Source of the DNA: Takakia lepidozioides
Lineage: Eukaryota > Streptophyta > Takakiopsida > Takakiales > Takakiaceae
DNA length: 64,000 nucleotides
Reading direction: 5' to 3'
Assembly (NCBI GenBank): GCA_030704615.1
Contig: CM060732.1
Coordinates: forward strand, 71,901,053 to 71,965,052
Shown here: positions 1 through 14,582 of the stretch, one piece after another
Numbering within the stretch: position 1 is the stretch's first letter
Layout of the letters: each line of letters starts with the position of its first letter
Notes under the pieces: model-generated
What the model saw: the letters and a program-made list of their open reading frames with translations, nothing else
Databases searched by the model: none
Told to the model about the DNA's origin: nothing
Made by a program: the position numbers and the translations under genes

Positions 1-291
1 AGCTGGGACAGGTTCAGCTGTCCAATGGACACAGGACCTTACTTCAACGAATCTCATGTTCGGAAATATCCACAAGCACAGTTTATAGAGGAGGTATGGG
101 AAAACCTGCAACCGCCAGCAATCCTCCTCAACATCACAATGTTGTCAGCATATCGCCCCGATGGTCATGTGTTCAATTGGAGCATTGGGGGACCGCCCAT
201 GGATTGCAGCCACTGGTGCCTTCCAGGTGTTCCGGACACTTGGAATGAGCTTCTTTATTCATTATTGCTGCTGAGGGGTGCAGGTGTCTAG
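1..291 (+). CDS. Trichome birefringence-like (TBL) protein, C-terminal end (partial)
   Basis: The frame is open from the first base and ends with TAG at 289-291, giving the last 96 residues. The tail has the hallmark of the PC-esterase/DUF231 family: a D-x-x-H block reading DCSHWCLPGVPDTWNELLY, where Asp and His belong to the catalytic triad. Family members are Golgi type II membrane proteins that O-acetylate cell-wall polysaccharides such as xylan, mannan and pectin. The GDS motif and N-terminal anchor lie off the left edge. The gene converges on the RPT2 gene. Which TBL subgroup it belongs to cannot be told from the tail alone. Confidence 0.88.
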   Translation, partial: SWDRFSCPMDTGPYFNESHVRKYPQAQFIEEVWENLQPPAILLNITMLSAYRPDGHVFNWSIGGPPMDCSHWCLPGVPDTWNELLYSLLLLRGAGV

Positions 292-1322
292 GCCTTGGCA
301 GGACTTCTCCAGTGTTGGTTCTGCACAATTTGACCTAGTACCCATAGTAGATCGAATTAGGTATTGTTTGGGGTGGTGTTGTTGATTTCCACTTACCCAT
401 CTGTCATTTGTGAGAGGAGAGCATGCTGATGGATTGTGTTCCCTTCGAAATTCCTAGCTCGTGGTAGGATGAAGTACAAGGTTGTATAGCTAAATTGGCT
501 ATAGTAATGGATGTTGCAGTGAGATAAGCCTTCTACTCGAGGAAGCCATGGTATTCTAGTATCGTTATTGGCAACGTCTTACCAATAATTCCAGGGGTTT
601 TGTTTTCCTTTGTGTGTGTATTTGAGACACGGAGTTTTCTGGAAGCTACAAAGGGCACATGGAGGCTGCCAATGACAAATGCAAAGCCATTGCAGCCATT
701 TTCTGTCATTTTTGTTTGTTGTTACTTTTTAAGGCAAAGTAAGCACGAATTGCTTCAAGTGCTTCCGTATATTCTCCAAGAGGTGAAATGGAAGCTTCAG
801 TGGATCTGTCAATATTTGTTCATGTTCTGTCTTCTTGTGGGGCAGCAGTGTGGGTCTCAATAGACCTTCACTAACTACCATAACATGGTTGGTATCGTTT
901 TGTTGTCGAGATTCTGAGCCTACACATATCTGAGCTGCTTTGCTTTTTCCCCCACCTGACCTTTCCTGTCACAACGTTACAAGTTACAACATTTGTTGCA
1001 GTAAAGAATGTCTTAAATATGGCACTCATGATTATTGTCTCCAATTGGGCAGATCCACATTGGCACCTGAGATGTAGATGGACATCTCTAAGCTGATAAG
1101 CTCCTGACACCATGACCTGTCCCTCACAGCAAGGCGTGACATGGCACTAGCAGAGCAGCCTCCAGTTGTATTGCAATTCGAAGGGACATTTTCACTAAAC
1201 GACATGTTCATGGAGCCATTAACAAAATGAAAAAATGCTTTTGTAAACTGACTCCCACTGCAGAAGTGGTGGGCACTTGCTCAGATTTGCAAAGAAGATT
1301 GACTGGCTGAGGAAGACCCAAT
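292..1322. other. Intergenic region between convergent genes
   Basis: This kilobase lies between the TBL stop and the RPT2 stop and should contain both 3' UTRs. I see no coding exon, repeat or RNA gene in it; the short frames here lack family features. Confidence 0.6.
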
Positions 1323-5436
<4,114 letters not shown>

Positions 5437-6283
5437 CTCAACCCAGTTAACCAGTTGTACACTAAATACCAGACGATGAGTGAAGACTCCTGAGAATGCA
5501 GGGCGGCACAGCTTCAGCTACAAATCCACAATGAAAGGCTGCTTGGGAAAGCTCTGGCCAGCTGAATCTAACACCTGGACGGAGGACCACACTGAGCATT
5601 TGTGGACGCCAGATTCAACGTTTTGTCCTATTCACGGATGAAGGCTTCCATGAACGTTTTCTGTGTTCGCCCTGACTGGATGTTCAAACCCAACTATTGA
5701 ATCACTGCTTCCCTAATAGAGAAAGATGAACCAGCCCAAAACACAGTTCAATTCAGAGCTGTGAAGTCGCCCAAAGAGAGTAGAGAGAACTTGTCAGACG
5801 GAGGTATTTTGATGTGAGTGATCAAAGATTTGAGCAGCAAGACAAAGCTTTGTTGGTGCACTGAGGCAGGCAGCTTGATTAAGCTTATCTCTCAATCGTT
5901 TTGAGCAAGTTAGAGAAGACTGGTGATGAATCTGATCTCAGTCTAATAAATACTAGGGTCACCTATCCACCAGCAAAGGCAAGCCACATTCGGGCAGCGG
6001 GCACAGAATCTCTCGGCATATTTTGATGCCATTTCATGGATTCTGGACTTTGAGCAGCCATAGCTTTGTGCAACTTTGGCCAATGGAACTCGGGCAGATG
6101 GCGTTGGAAAGCTCTCAATTTGGGCTACAATCTTACTGTTGGCGGATGTTGAATCGGAGCAGGATTCAGGAAGTTAGGGCTGTTCGTAATGATTTTGGCA
6201 GCCCTGTGGAGCAACGATGAAGGGCTGAGCGTGGATGAAGCAGTGTGAGGCGCTAGGGCAACATCTATGGCGGCTGCCGAGGC
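5437..6283. promoter_or_regulatory. Divergent promoter region between RPT2 and the snoRNA host locus
   Basis: About 850 bp separate the RPT2 start codon (minus) from a TATA box on the plus strand at 6284. The arrangement suggests a shared or back-to-back promoter. I recognise no specific operator; the RPT2 5' UTR lies at the left end. Confidence 0.45.
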
Positions 6284-6291
6284 TTTATAAG
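6284..6291 (+). promoter_or_regulatory. TATA box for the plus-strand snoRNA host transcript
   Basis: TTTATAAG sits about 30 bp upstream of a plausible transcription start near 6315. Downstream there is no long reading frame, but there are splice-like sites and box C/D structures, so the promoter would drive a non-coding transcript. Confidence 0.45.
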
Positions 6292-7223
6292 CACACCACA
6301 GCAACTATTCTTCGGTAGACTGTGAGAGCGAAAGCACGCGATTGTGGGTTGGAGATTGAGGGCGTCCAGGATGGGCCCCTCAGCAGCAGAGCTTTCAGAT
6401 CTGGGAGTGTTTCGCTATGGAGTCTTTGTGTGCAGGTGGTTCCATCAAAAGGTTCTCACAAGGTAGCTCTCCCTTTCTACTTCGTCTGTCTCTTATCGTT
6501 GATAGACCTCGTGGTTTGCTACCACCATGTTATAGTGAGTCTGGGCTATGGTGTTAGTGAGATTTCTTCTCTTTCAATGTAGTGTCTTGTTTGGTGCATT
6601 GCAGCCTCCACGTTGTAATACGTCTCTTGTTTACAGGTCGGTCTCGATGGAAACCGTCTCCTTGGCTGGGGTTTCACGTTCTGCTCTTCCGCTTGGACGG
6701 TGATGACGCGGTCGAGTGGGGTATGCTGGCTCTCGCGCATTGAGGCCTATGAAATCAGATAAATCTTGGTGTCGAGTTGGCAGTGGGACTGTCCTGAAGT
6801 GGTCTATTCCCTGCTCACCAAACCCGAAAGAGCAGTTTGGTGTTGCGTCGATTTCATGCGAGTTTGGTGAGAAACGTTCTCCAGGTTTCAGGAGGGGTGT
6901 TTTTTTCTTTTCCGTTCCAGTTTCATTGCAAAGCATAGGAAGGGGATGGAGTTGATGAGAACACATCTCAGTTACCCTGATCTTGGTTTGGGCTTGCATT
7001 TCCTTCTTCCCGTGTTCTTGCTGTCTCCGTTGTTTGATGCTTGGCCCCTCTTGTGTTTATACTCCTTGTCTTTCTCTTTCCTCTTTCTCCGTTTTGTGTT
7101 TTGGTTACAGTAATTGGATATCCGGGTGTCTGAGAGCGTCGGAAAGTAAAGCGTTATCCAAGTGCTACAATAGATGGATAAAGTGGATTATATTGGAGTT
7201 TTGAGATGACATAACTACAACGT

Positions 7224-7312
7224 GAGCAAAGGAAGTGATGATGAATTCATATTGTTCTATCTCTGAATTCACTGGTGTTGACATGCATGAGGCTGTTTCT
7301 GATCCTTTGCTC
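7224..7312 (+). ncRNA. Box C/D snoRNA candidate 1
   Basis: A perfect 10-bp terminal stem, GAGCAAAGGA (7224-7233) with TCCTTTGCTC (7303-7312), brackets a C box in TGATGATGA (7236-7244) and a D box CTGA (7299-7302). An internal CTGA (about 7262-7265) and a TGTTGACA-like C' box follow. The size (89 nt) and box-stem spacing suit a box C/D snoRNA. The rRNA target of the segments upstream of D and D' was not determined. Confidence 0.62.
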
Positions 7313-7654
7313 CTTTACCTGCGAATAAGTAGGTGTATTTGCTGTGCTATAAAGCCTTTCCCTTCCACTTTATGCCTTGGGGAACTGGGTTGTCTTGGAA
7401 GTGCTTGATGGAGCCCTCCCGTTTTAGTACAGGATATCCCATGTTTTCTGATCTGAAATGGCCTTGTTTCAGATCAAGGCCATTTATTCAGGTTATTTTT
7501 TCACACCCGTTCTCTCGCATATTTTAATATGCACCTATGTGGGTCTAAATGTCATGTGCTGTTTGTGCTTTCAACTACCGTTCTCTGTTTCTCTGTGGTG
7601 CATTGATTGTTCTCAGTAGAAGCATTTGGTAGGATGTATCATGTGGTTGAAAGA

Positions 7655-7730
7655 AAGGAGATGATGAAAAACAGTTTCGGTTAACCTGAACTTTATGTTG
7701 ACAGAAATAACTCGGCTTTTTCTGATCCTT
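7655..7730 (+). ncRNA. Box C/D snoRNA candidate 2
   Basis: The C box GATGATGA is at 7660-7667, the D box CTGA at 7722-7725, and a D' CTGA at 7686-7689 is followed by a TGTTGACA-like C' box. A short stem, AAGGA with TCCTT, flanks the boxes. An acceptor-like CTCAG lies just downstream. The C' box and 3' end resemble candidate 1. Confidence 0.48.
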
Positions 7731-8096
7731 GTCTCCTCAGTTATTAAGCCTTCTGTCCAACCCTGCCATCTCGTTATTCTCGCCACATGGGAGCTGGGTA
7801 TAATTCACATCTGGGGCCCCCCTCTGGCGATTTTGGCCATGTAACTTAGGTTTTCATACTGGAAAACTCAGATCCTTATGGTAGACTTGGTATCTGTTAC
7901 CATTCTGTTGGTAACACTGTATGTTGATTACACCATGGCTGTCTTACGGATCAATGGTGTCTCGTTTCCAATGACTTTCCAGTCCCTCAAGTGAGTTCAG
8001 TACATCTAGTCTTGATAGTAGGATATGAGTTCCAGATTTTTGAGCTTGAGTGAGGCTGTGACTGTGTGTATAGAGGCAGATGATTTACAGAGGAGC

Positions 8097-8183
8097 AGCA
8101 GGATATGATGATCACTAATCCGTTACCACTCTGAAATCTGTGTGGACAAACATTAAACCATGGCTGTGGTTCTGATCCTTGCT
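8097..8183 (+). ncRNA. Box C/D snoRNA candidate 3
   Basis: The C box ATGATGA is at 8105-8111, the D box CTGA at 8172-8175 and a D' CTGA at 8131-8134. The terminal stem pairs AGCAGGA with TCCTTGCT through one bulge. A diverged copy with similar blocks (GTTACCA, ACCATGGCTGT) lies at about 7868-7955 and looks like a decayed duplicate. Confidence 0.52.
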
Positions 8184-8399
8184 ATCTTCTACTTAAAAGA
8201 CTGTTTGGTCCCTGATATCAGGTTTTGCACTGTTCAGCATCTTAAGACTTCATAGTGTTCAGTTGGAAGAGGGTGGGACCTCAATCTGAATAATGATATC
8301 CCATCAAGAGCAATGTCAGAGAGCAATGCGAGGTGAACAATAGTTATGCACCAATCTGGACAATAGTGTGGATATTGAATTTCCAAATCGAACACTAAA

Positions 8400-8470
8400 A
8401 ATGATAATCAAGCTATATACCATTCTGAGACCAATTCTGCACGTCAATATCGACGTCTGTTCTGATCTTG
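8400..8470 (+). ncRNA. Weak box C/D-like unit 4
   Basis: ATGATAA (8401-8407) could be a C box and CTGA (8462-8465) a D box, with an internal CTGA between. The terminal stem is poor. It is listed only because its 3' end resembles the other three units and an acceptor-like TTTGCAG follows at about 8488. Confidence 0.25.
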
Positions 8471-8940
8471 ACCATTTTTCTTTGCAGGGCTTCTTCAGGC
8501 TAAATTGTAGTGTCTGGCTGCAAATGTTTGGCTGCAATTGGCATCTGAAGGTCGAAGTCTCTTGATCGAGAGACAATGGTATTGGTCTACTAGCAAACTT
8601 TCATCTCCTGCATGTTTATGGACTCGAATGTGGACCTTGGATGATCTATAGCAAAGGCAAGATGGGTTTCCAATACCCCTAAAAAGTAGAACTCATCCAG
8701 CTGTGGCAAAGCCAGTTCTTCAAATTGATTGTTACTGTGGAGCTGTTTGCTCTGGAGGGCTGGTTATGGTCGATCGTCCTGCCACTAGTTGACAAGTCTA
8801 GCAGGAGGAAGTTTGCTTATGAATCCACAGCTTGCAAATTGCATTACCTTTTGCTGAGAGGCAATTCCTCCCTCGGAGGAATTGTCTTATACAATATTCC
8901 TAAGGCTATGGATTATCTGAGCCTCTAATAGAAATTTGAA

Positions 8941-9594
8941 AGAGACGAAGTTGAGGGTTATTTTTCTTTTGCCAGATGTCTATTGTAGCAAAACTATGTA
9001 CACTATTGGATTCCATCTATTCCTAGCTGGCATGTCCACATCTTTAACTGTGTAATATCTATTCATTTTTAGTTGATCAGTTCCAGCCTCTTTAAATCGG
9101 GCTAAGTAGTGCACTTCAGCATTACCTTTTCTCGTGTGATAACAATGTAAGGTTTGGGGTAATGTCTACTGTCCCCAAAGCCCTTTCCTATCTTCCCTGC
9201 TGCTGGTTAGGCGATGGAATTGAGGACAACCAGTTCGCGTTAAATATGCACTTACCGAACAGTTCCCTGATTGCTGCCAGAAGATTAATCTTCATCCTTT
9301 GCTAGAACAAAAGTACACCCAAAACTACACTCAAGCAGCTTCCTACAAAGTACAAAGCAGGGGATACTTGGGGAAGAGAAGATAGTAGCAGTATTTCAGG
9401 GGAAAGTGGAGAGAATGAACCTAACAGCCAGATTCCATGAACATTCCCAAACGCCCCCAAGGAGAGAATTAGTCCTTTATTATGAGAGGGTGATGATTCC
9501 ATGAACAGCTTTCCATACACTCCTCTAAAAATCTTTGGCACCAATTGCTCTGAGCTCATGACACAATTAATATAGGTTCTGGATGTTAAAAATC
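8941..9594. other. Intergenic region, nothing recognised
   Basis: There is no conserved domain, repeat family or RNA structure that I can support. A minus-strand frame at 9302-9559 has no family signature. Confidence 0.5.
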
Positions 9595-10040
9595 ATTCCC
9601 TCTCCTAAGAACCAACTTAATTTGGATGGAATTCTATAAGATTACGGACCTGTTTGCCGAAGACAAAGGTATTGGTTAGGGACGCGAAACTGGACAATTT
9701 CGTGGGAGCCGCTTAGGGCAATTTTATTTCGACCTATAGCGTCTCGTTAATCCTACGGGCGATTGTTGGGGGGGGGGGGAGGGGGGGAAGGGTTGAGCCC
9801 GGCCCCCCCCCCCCCCCCCCAAAAAACAAAATAAATCGCCCCTAGGATTAAGGAGGCGTTATTGGTCGAAATGGCAGCCCCCACGAAATCGCCCCTTGTC
9901 AAGGGACGCCTTCAGATGGGGCGATCCAGTTTCACCGCCCCCGACACCTTTGTCCTTTCCTACAAGGGGCCGCATCCGTACAGAGTGCTCTTGATTTCCA
10001 TCCAAACTAAGTTAGAAGAAATGATTTTTGACATCTTCAT
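9595..10040. repeat. Fold-back element with poly-G/poly-C centre
   Basis: The arms, about 9605-9765 and 9832-10020, are imperfect inverted repeats. Matching blocks include CTTAATTTGGATGGA, GACAAAGGT, GAAACTGGA, TTTCGTGGG, ATTTCGACC and TTAATCCTA with their complements in the right arm. The centre is a G12-A-G7 tract followed by a C-run of about 18. The right half reads open in places, but only as a by-product. This is a hairpin-forming, MITE-like element; its family is unknown. Confidence 0.7.
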
Positions 10041-10056
10041 CCAAAACTTATATTAA

Positions 10057-11425
10057 CCCCTAAACGTCCAAGTGACATCTGGGCTTGAGGGCCCATAAGT
10101 TGGCTATCACCTCCCATTTACAGATCCCGTAGATCTCCTCAGGGCACTGAGTAGGATTGTTTTTAAAGTACGAGGGGACGGCTGGAGACCTCCCGCCCCT
10201 CTAGTAGGCCTCCTGTATGCCCGGGTAAGTCACTCCCTATCACTTGTATAGGGCACGTGAGATAAATGGGTATTTTGTAGGGTGTATTACTTTCACTTTG
10301 GGTATTTAGTACCCTATAATTACATAATTTTGTAATATGGTGAATTTTTGGCATGCTATTTTAATTATAATTTTTTGTTTCAAACAAATATTAGTCACCT
10401 ATATTAATAATACAATAAAAGTTTTTTTTTACAAGACAAATAATTTTTGTATTTGGTTGAAATAAATTCATTTAAAGCATTCGCATCATCAGCATTCAAA
10501 GTATAAACATTTTGCGCTTTATCGAAAGTCATAGTGACTCAACTAATAATTGAGTCTATATCTACTCATTTGTTGTCAATATTATCATATTTGAATTCAA
10601 ATTGTCCTATAGATTTTGAGACGTAGTTTAATAACACCATAACTGGTGTGGTTGGTCTATTTAGGAGATCAATAGCTGTCGCGATATCCCCTACCTTCCT
10701 TCGAATCCTACCTAGACCATTTTACCAGTAAACTACATACAAATATCTATATCCTTCCCCTAAGAACATGTATATATTTTTGGAATTTTTCATAGGTATT
10801 ATCTCAACCCTATAATAATTTTAATTTGTTTAAAAAATGAATCATTATTTTAGATCCTATATTAATTTAAATTCCCATATCACAATATAATATCACAATA
10901 TAATATACCTTTTATTACTTTTAAACGTTTTCTAATATTTATCTTTTCTGAATAAATTGCACCCTATATTTTTTTGCACGTTGGTTGGAAATTTTTGGAA
11001 GTGACTTCCCCATGCCCGGGAGGTCCTATTTACTTCACACATTTGGTGTACTTTGACCAAGTGTCAGAAGCACATTGCTTGGGCAAATCGCCTGCTTTTC
11101 ATCTTGCTGGATGAAGGATCTGAAGGGGGACAACTTGGGAGAAGATTCAGCTAAAACTGATGTCATCCCGGAAGGCAAATTCCCAATATAGTGACAACTT
11201 GTTTTTTCTAACTGGGGGCCCAAAAAATGGGCCCCACATTCAACTGTGGCAATTTTGCAGATCTGGGGCGATTGCATCCAAATTTTGCACATGTCTTGAT
11301 GCGGTAGCTGAGCACATAATGTGCGATCAAAACTTTAAATTTCTCATTTTCCACCGAGTGCTTGCGATTTTTCACCGCAGGGGTGGATTAGTTTGGAAAA
11401 GTCAACGACCCTGGACGTTTAGGGG
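10057..11425. mobile_element. piggyBac-like non-autonomous element (TTAA target site)
   Basis: The left end CCCCTAAACGTCC (10057-10069) is the exact complement of the right end GGACGTTTAGGGG (11413-11425). Both ends are flanked directly by TTAA (10053-10056 and 11426-11429). TTAA duplication with ends beginning CCC is the signature of the piggyBac superfamily. The 1369-bp interior is AT-rich and has no transposase frame, so this would be a non-autonomous copy. It lies next to the fold-back element and related GGGGCGATT sequence at 11500-11590, suggesting insertion into an older element. Confidence 0.6.
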
Positions 11426-11429
11426 TTAA

Positions 11430-12467
11430 TTATCATTTATTATGTCATGGGCCCGCGTAGCAGGGGTGAATGGAAGGTGTCCATGGAACCACCCCCTCTC
11501 ATTTTTAAGGGGCGATTCCCTCCTAGGGGCGCTTGCTTGGGGGCTGGGGGCCATTTGGGAGTGCCCATGGAACCCGGCTCTTAGAATGTAACACATAATA
11601 CAATATGTATGTGTGTCCTCAATGGAAAATCCAGCTCCAATTTGTTACTGATCCTTGGTCAATGCATCGTAACCATTCCCACAAGAACACTGTCCAGGTT
11701 TACATCCGCCTCCAGGTTTATGTAGGTTTCAAACGTAATCTAATCACCAGGTTCCATGGCCTTTTCTTATTGCATAACCAGATCTCAAACCACCATAGAA
11801 AGATGCCAGCACACATAGTTCTATCCCAATCTCATTCTAATCTCATCCTAAACTAGATGTTGTCATAAGACAACTCAGTATTAAATGCCTAAACAGATCC
11901 AGCTCATCTTCATCCTTGATACATCTAACTAAATTCGTCCCTAAGTCTAACAACCAGGAAGGTGGAATCCCACCTTCACAACGGCGTCGCGCAACAAATA
12001 TACATATGACCAAATAAATAAATATAGACGCCTCCCAAGGGAGCGTACATATGATCAATCTAAGTTCAATAAAAATTGCATTAAGAGTGTATGACTGTAT
12101 ACTATTCTACATGTGCAGATATTGGGACCGGAGAAAAGTAAATTTGTCGTTTACACTAGGCCTAAGTCACTGTGTCATGTGAACAGTGATGTATACAAAG
12201 GTTTTCTGTGATGGAGGGAGAGAGCGTTTTACAGATCATGATATGACCCCCACTGCATGATGGCAGCTACGTGCAGAAATTTATATCTGCTGCAAGCTTG
12301 TCCGCGACTAAATCCCGATCTGTCCCCTGGAAATGACCAGGGCCAGGGGCATCCCCGTAAAGAGAGAGGGCCTGGAGAGCATTCACTAACTACATCGATG
12401 GCCCCGGGATTTTAAAGAGAGGCATCATAGTTCAGTAAATTTATACCTGGATCATTGGACCCAGTCT
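11430..12467. other. Element remnant, then unassigned sequence
   Basis: At 11470-11590 two CCATGGAACC blocks flank GGGGCGATT-type sequence like that of the fold-back element at 9.6-10.0 kb. From 11600 to 12467 I see no gene; the PR-1 3' UTR should lie at the right end. Confidence 0.4.
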
Positions 12468-13007
12468 CTAATAAGGTCTTTGCCCAACCCAATTCCCAGG
12501 TGGATCGTAGTTGCAAGTCATGAAAATGTTGCCATCGTTGCACACTTGTCTAGCACAGCCCACCCTGGTGGTGCTGCGCCACACAATCTGAGTGTAATGC
12601 CCACAGGCGTCGGAATAATAGCATGAATTGCTATAGTAGTTGTACCATTGCCTTTCATTCACCCACTCAGCAACTGCTTCCGAGGGTTGCCAACTCTTGC
12701 CTGACCCCCAAAATATGTTCTCTCCATAGGGCCCTCCCGAGTGATGCAAACGGCAGTCCCCGTACTCAAGCCTCTCAACTGCCCAGTCATGCGCATAATT
12801 AGCCAATTTGTTGTCCCACTGAAGAGGAGCAATGCCAAGCTGAGCTCGGGCTTCATTCTGGGGACTCAGAAACCCGTCGATCTCGCCTTGGGAGAAATAC
12901 GCATCCGCTTCCTCCCATACCTCGCTCGCTACAAGGATGGCCATTACCTGCAAGAGGACCAACGTCTGCGCACGGCCTCTCGTGAAGGAAGCCATAGCTT
13001 CAAACAA
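12468..13007 (-). CDS. Pathogenesis-related protein 1 (PR-1), CAP superfamily, secreted
   Basis: This is a single uninterrupted frame of 179 residues, typical of intronless PR-1 genes. ATG codons occur at residues 1 and 5; either gives an N-terminal hydrophobic signal peptide (about residues 12-28). The CAP domain follows with its signature blocks: HSGGPYGENIFWGSG, CGHYTQIVWRSTTRVGC and CNYDPPGNWVGQRPY. The conserved His and Glu residues and six disulfide cysteines appear present. PR-1 proteins are extracellular sterol-binding defence proteins, and the CAPE-like C-terminal region is recognisable. A TATATCC motif about 215 bp upstream on the minus strand could be the TATA box. There are no disruptions. 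Confidence 0.95.
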   Translation of the reverse strand: MFEAMASFTRGRAQTLVLLQVMAILVASEVWEEADAYFSQGEIDGFLSPQNEARAQLGIAPLQWDNKLANYAHDWAVERLEYGDCRLHHSGGPYGENIFWGSGKSWQPSEAVAEWVNERQWYNYYSNSCYYSDACGHYTQIVWRSTTRVGCARQVCNDGNIFMTCNYDPPGNWVGQRPY

Positions 13008-14582
13008 TCAACCACAAAGAACCTCTGTTCTCTTCAATCTCTCTATTCTTCCATCTTCTCTTTCGTATCTAGACGTGCTCTGCGTATGGATTAACCTGCA
13101 GCTGCTTCAAACACACTTCCTACCTGATCTCTGTCGCACTTCTAAATGTGTGGCCACCACCGGCTGCTTCTTTCCCTCCCTCTCCCTCCCTCCCTCCCTC
13201 CTTCCCTCCCTCCCTCCCTGAGGATATATGCATCGACTATCAAGCTCCTTCAAGGTACATAGTCTCAACCTCCAGATTATTCCGGACACACCAGCAGACA
13301 CAATCACAGCTGCTTTCATAGCGGCAGTCAGTAGCGTCAGGGAGTGAGCCATTTCCCAACGGCGCGGCGCACGGTTGGAGCTGCCGGAATCACGCATGGA
13401 ACCGCGCGGCGGCTTTCGAGCGTGCGAATCCTGCGCGGGTGCGTCCAGAACGGGTGCTGATTCGCACGCACCCGTTTTGTCGTGTTTGGACTACCCCACA
13501 TTCATCCCATATTCGTCCCACATCCGTCCAAAATCGAGTACAGCAGTGGAGAGCCATGGCTAACGAACAGTGTGTTGTGTATTTGTACAATATATCACTA
13601 GTCATTCACGTTCACAGTCATCTCTATCACGCGTCTCCCAAGGAGTTAAGTATACGAGTCTGAGAGAAAGAGACAGTCTGATGGTGCCAGTCCTGCAGCT
13701 CTGCAGAGTGCTTGTCCCAAGGAAATGCTGTGCATGCCCAACAACTCTGACGTCCATGGTTCATCAGTTAAATACTGGACGCTCAACATCCCCACCAGCA
13801 GTCTTTAATGAGAGGCTTCAACAATCTCACCTAAAATGCGTGTATTGCAGCTATGAAGACTACCTACCTGTTCATTCAGCCAGGGTTCAGCTGTGCAGTG
13901 GCTCTCTCTTCTGTGTGTGTGAATCATTGTCTCACTCTCTCTCTCTCATCAAGACCTGAGCACCGTCTAATCATAAAGTCCATCCATGCGAATCCTGTAT
14001 CTCATATGAATGATGCTTCTTCTATTCTCTGAATCCTTGGCTATGATTACAACTCATCCATCCATCTTCTGGCCTCAGCCTTTACTTATTAAACTGCCCG
14101 TGCATCTTCCTATCCATTTCATTCTTGACCTCCTCCGATTCTGAATGCCCACGCAAGTGACGACGTCAGTGGACATATGACCTGATCTGTTGACATATGA
14201 CATATTTCAGCCTCATAAGAAGTGATGCTGAAGGCTTGCTTACATATATGAGCACAATCTCCAAAGGGAATGGATGGCACAATCTCGCAGCTGACAAAGC
14301 GTCGTCATTGTCAAACACTCAGTAGTACCGAGCCTTTCTTTTGCACAAGATGATCACTACTGACCCTCAAACAAAAGCTACCTCCTCCCCGAAGCTCGCA
14401 GAACCTGGTAGTTCTGGAATTCTAATGATGACCGCGTTTAGGTGGTTGTACAAGAAGAGCATCATGCCAACCTGCATGATGCTCATGGAAGGTGGGCATG
14501 ATCTGCTGTGCCTGACTTCCTTGTTACAACTAGCTCAATGTATACAAGCAAATAAAGCACAAGGCACGGGTTAGTTCAGTGC
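13008..14582. other. Upstream region of PR-1 with a pyrimidine microsatellite
   Basis: It should include the PR-1 promoter. A GC-rich stretch with CGCG-type blocks lies at 13340-13460. No exon is supported from 13600 to 14580. Confidence 0.5.
13170..13220. repeat. CCCT/TTCCC pyrimidine microsatellite
   Basis: A run of CCCT units with occasional TTCCC, about 50 bp, lies in the PR-1 upstream region. Such pure pyrimidine tracts are common near plant promoters. Confidence 0.8.

Larger units (their letters stand above)
6292..8940 (+). ncRNA. Probable multi-intron non-coding host gene of box C/D snoRNAs
   Basis: The region follows a TATA box and lacks a convincing reading frame. It contains a series of box C/D-like units whose 3' ends look alike: CTGATCCTTTGCT, CTGATCCTTGTCT, CTGATCCTTGCT and CTGATCTTG. 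Polypyrimidine-AG acceptor-like sites occur after or between units (near 7110, 7740 and 8488), as expected when each snoRNA lies in an intron. In UHG/GAS5-type hosts the exons are non-coding and the introns release snoRNAs that guide rRNA 2'-O-methylation. Exon limits, the 3' end and polyadenylation were not resolved. The similar unit ends suggest tandem duplication. Confidence 0.45.

Noticed and set aside
6952-6980. C box-like TTGATGA and D box-like CTGA near 6950-6980 as another snoRNA
   Set aside because: Only about 20 bases separate the boxes, too short for a box C/D snoRNA, and there is no terminal stem.
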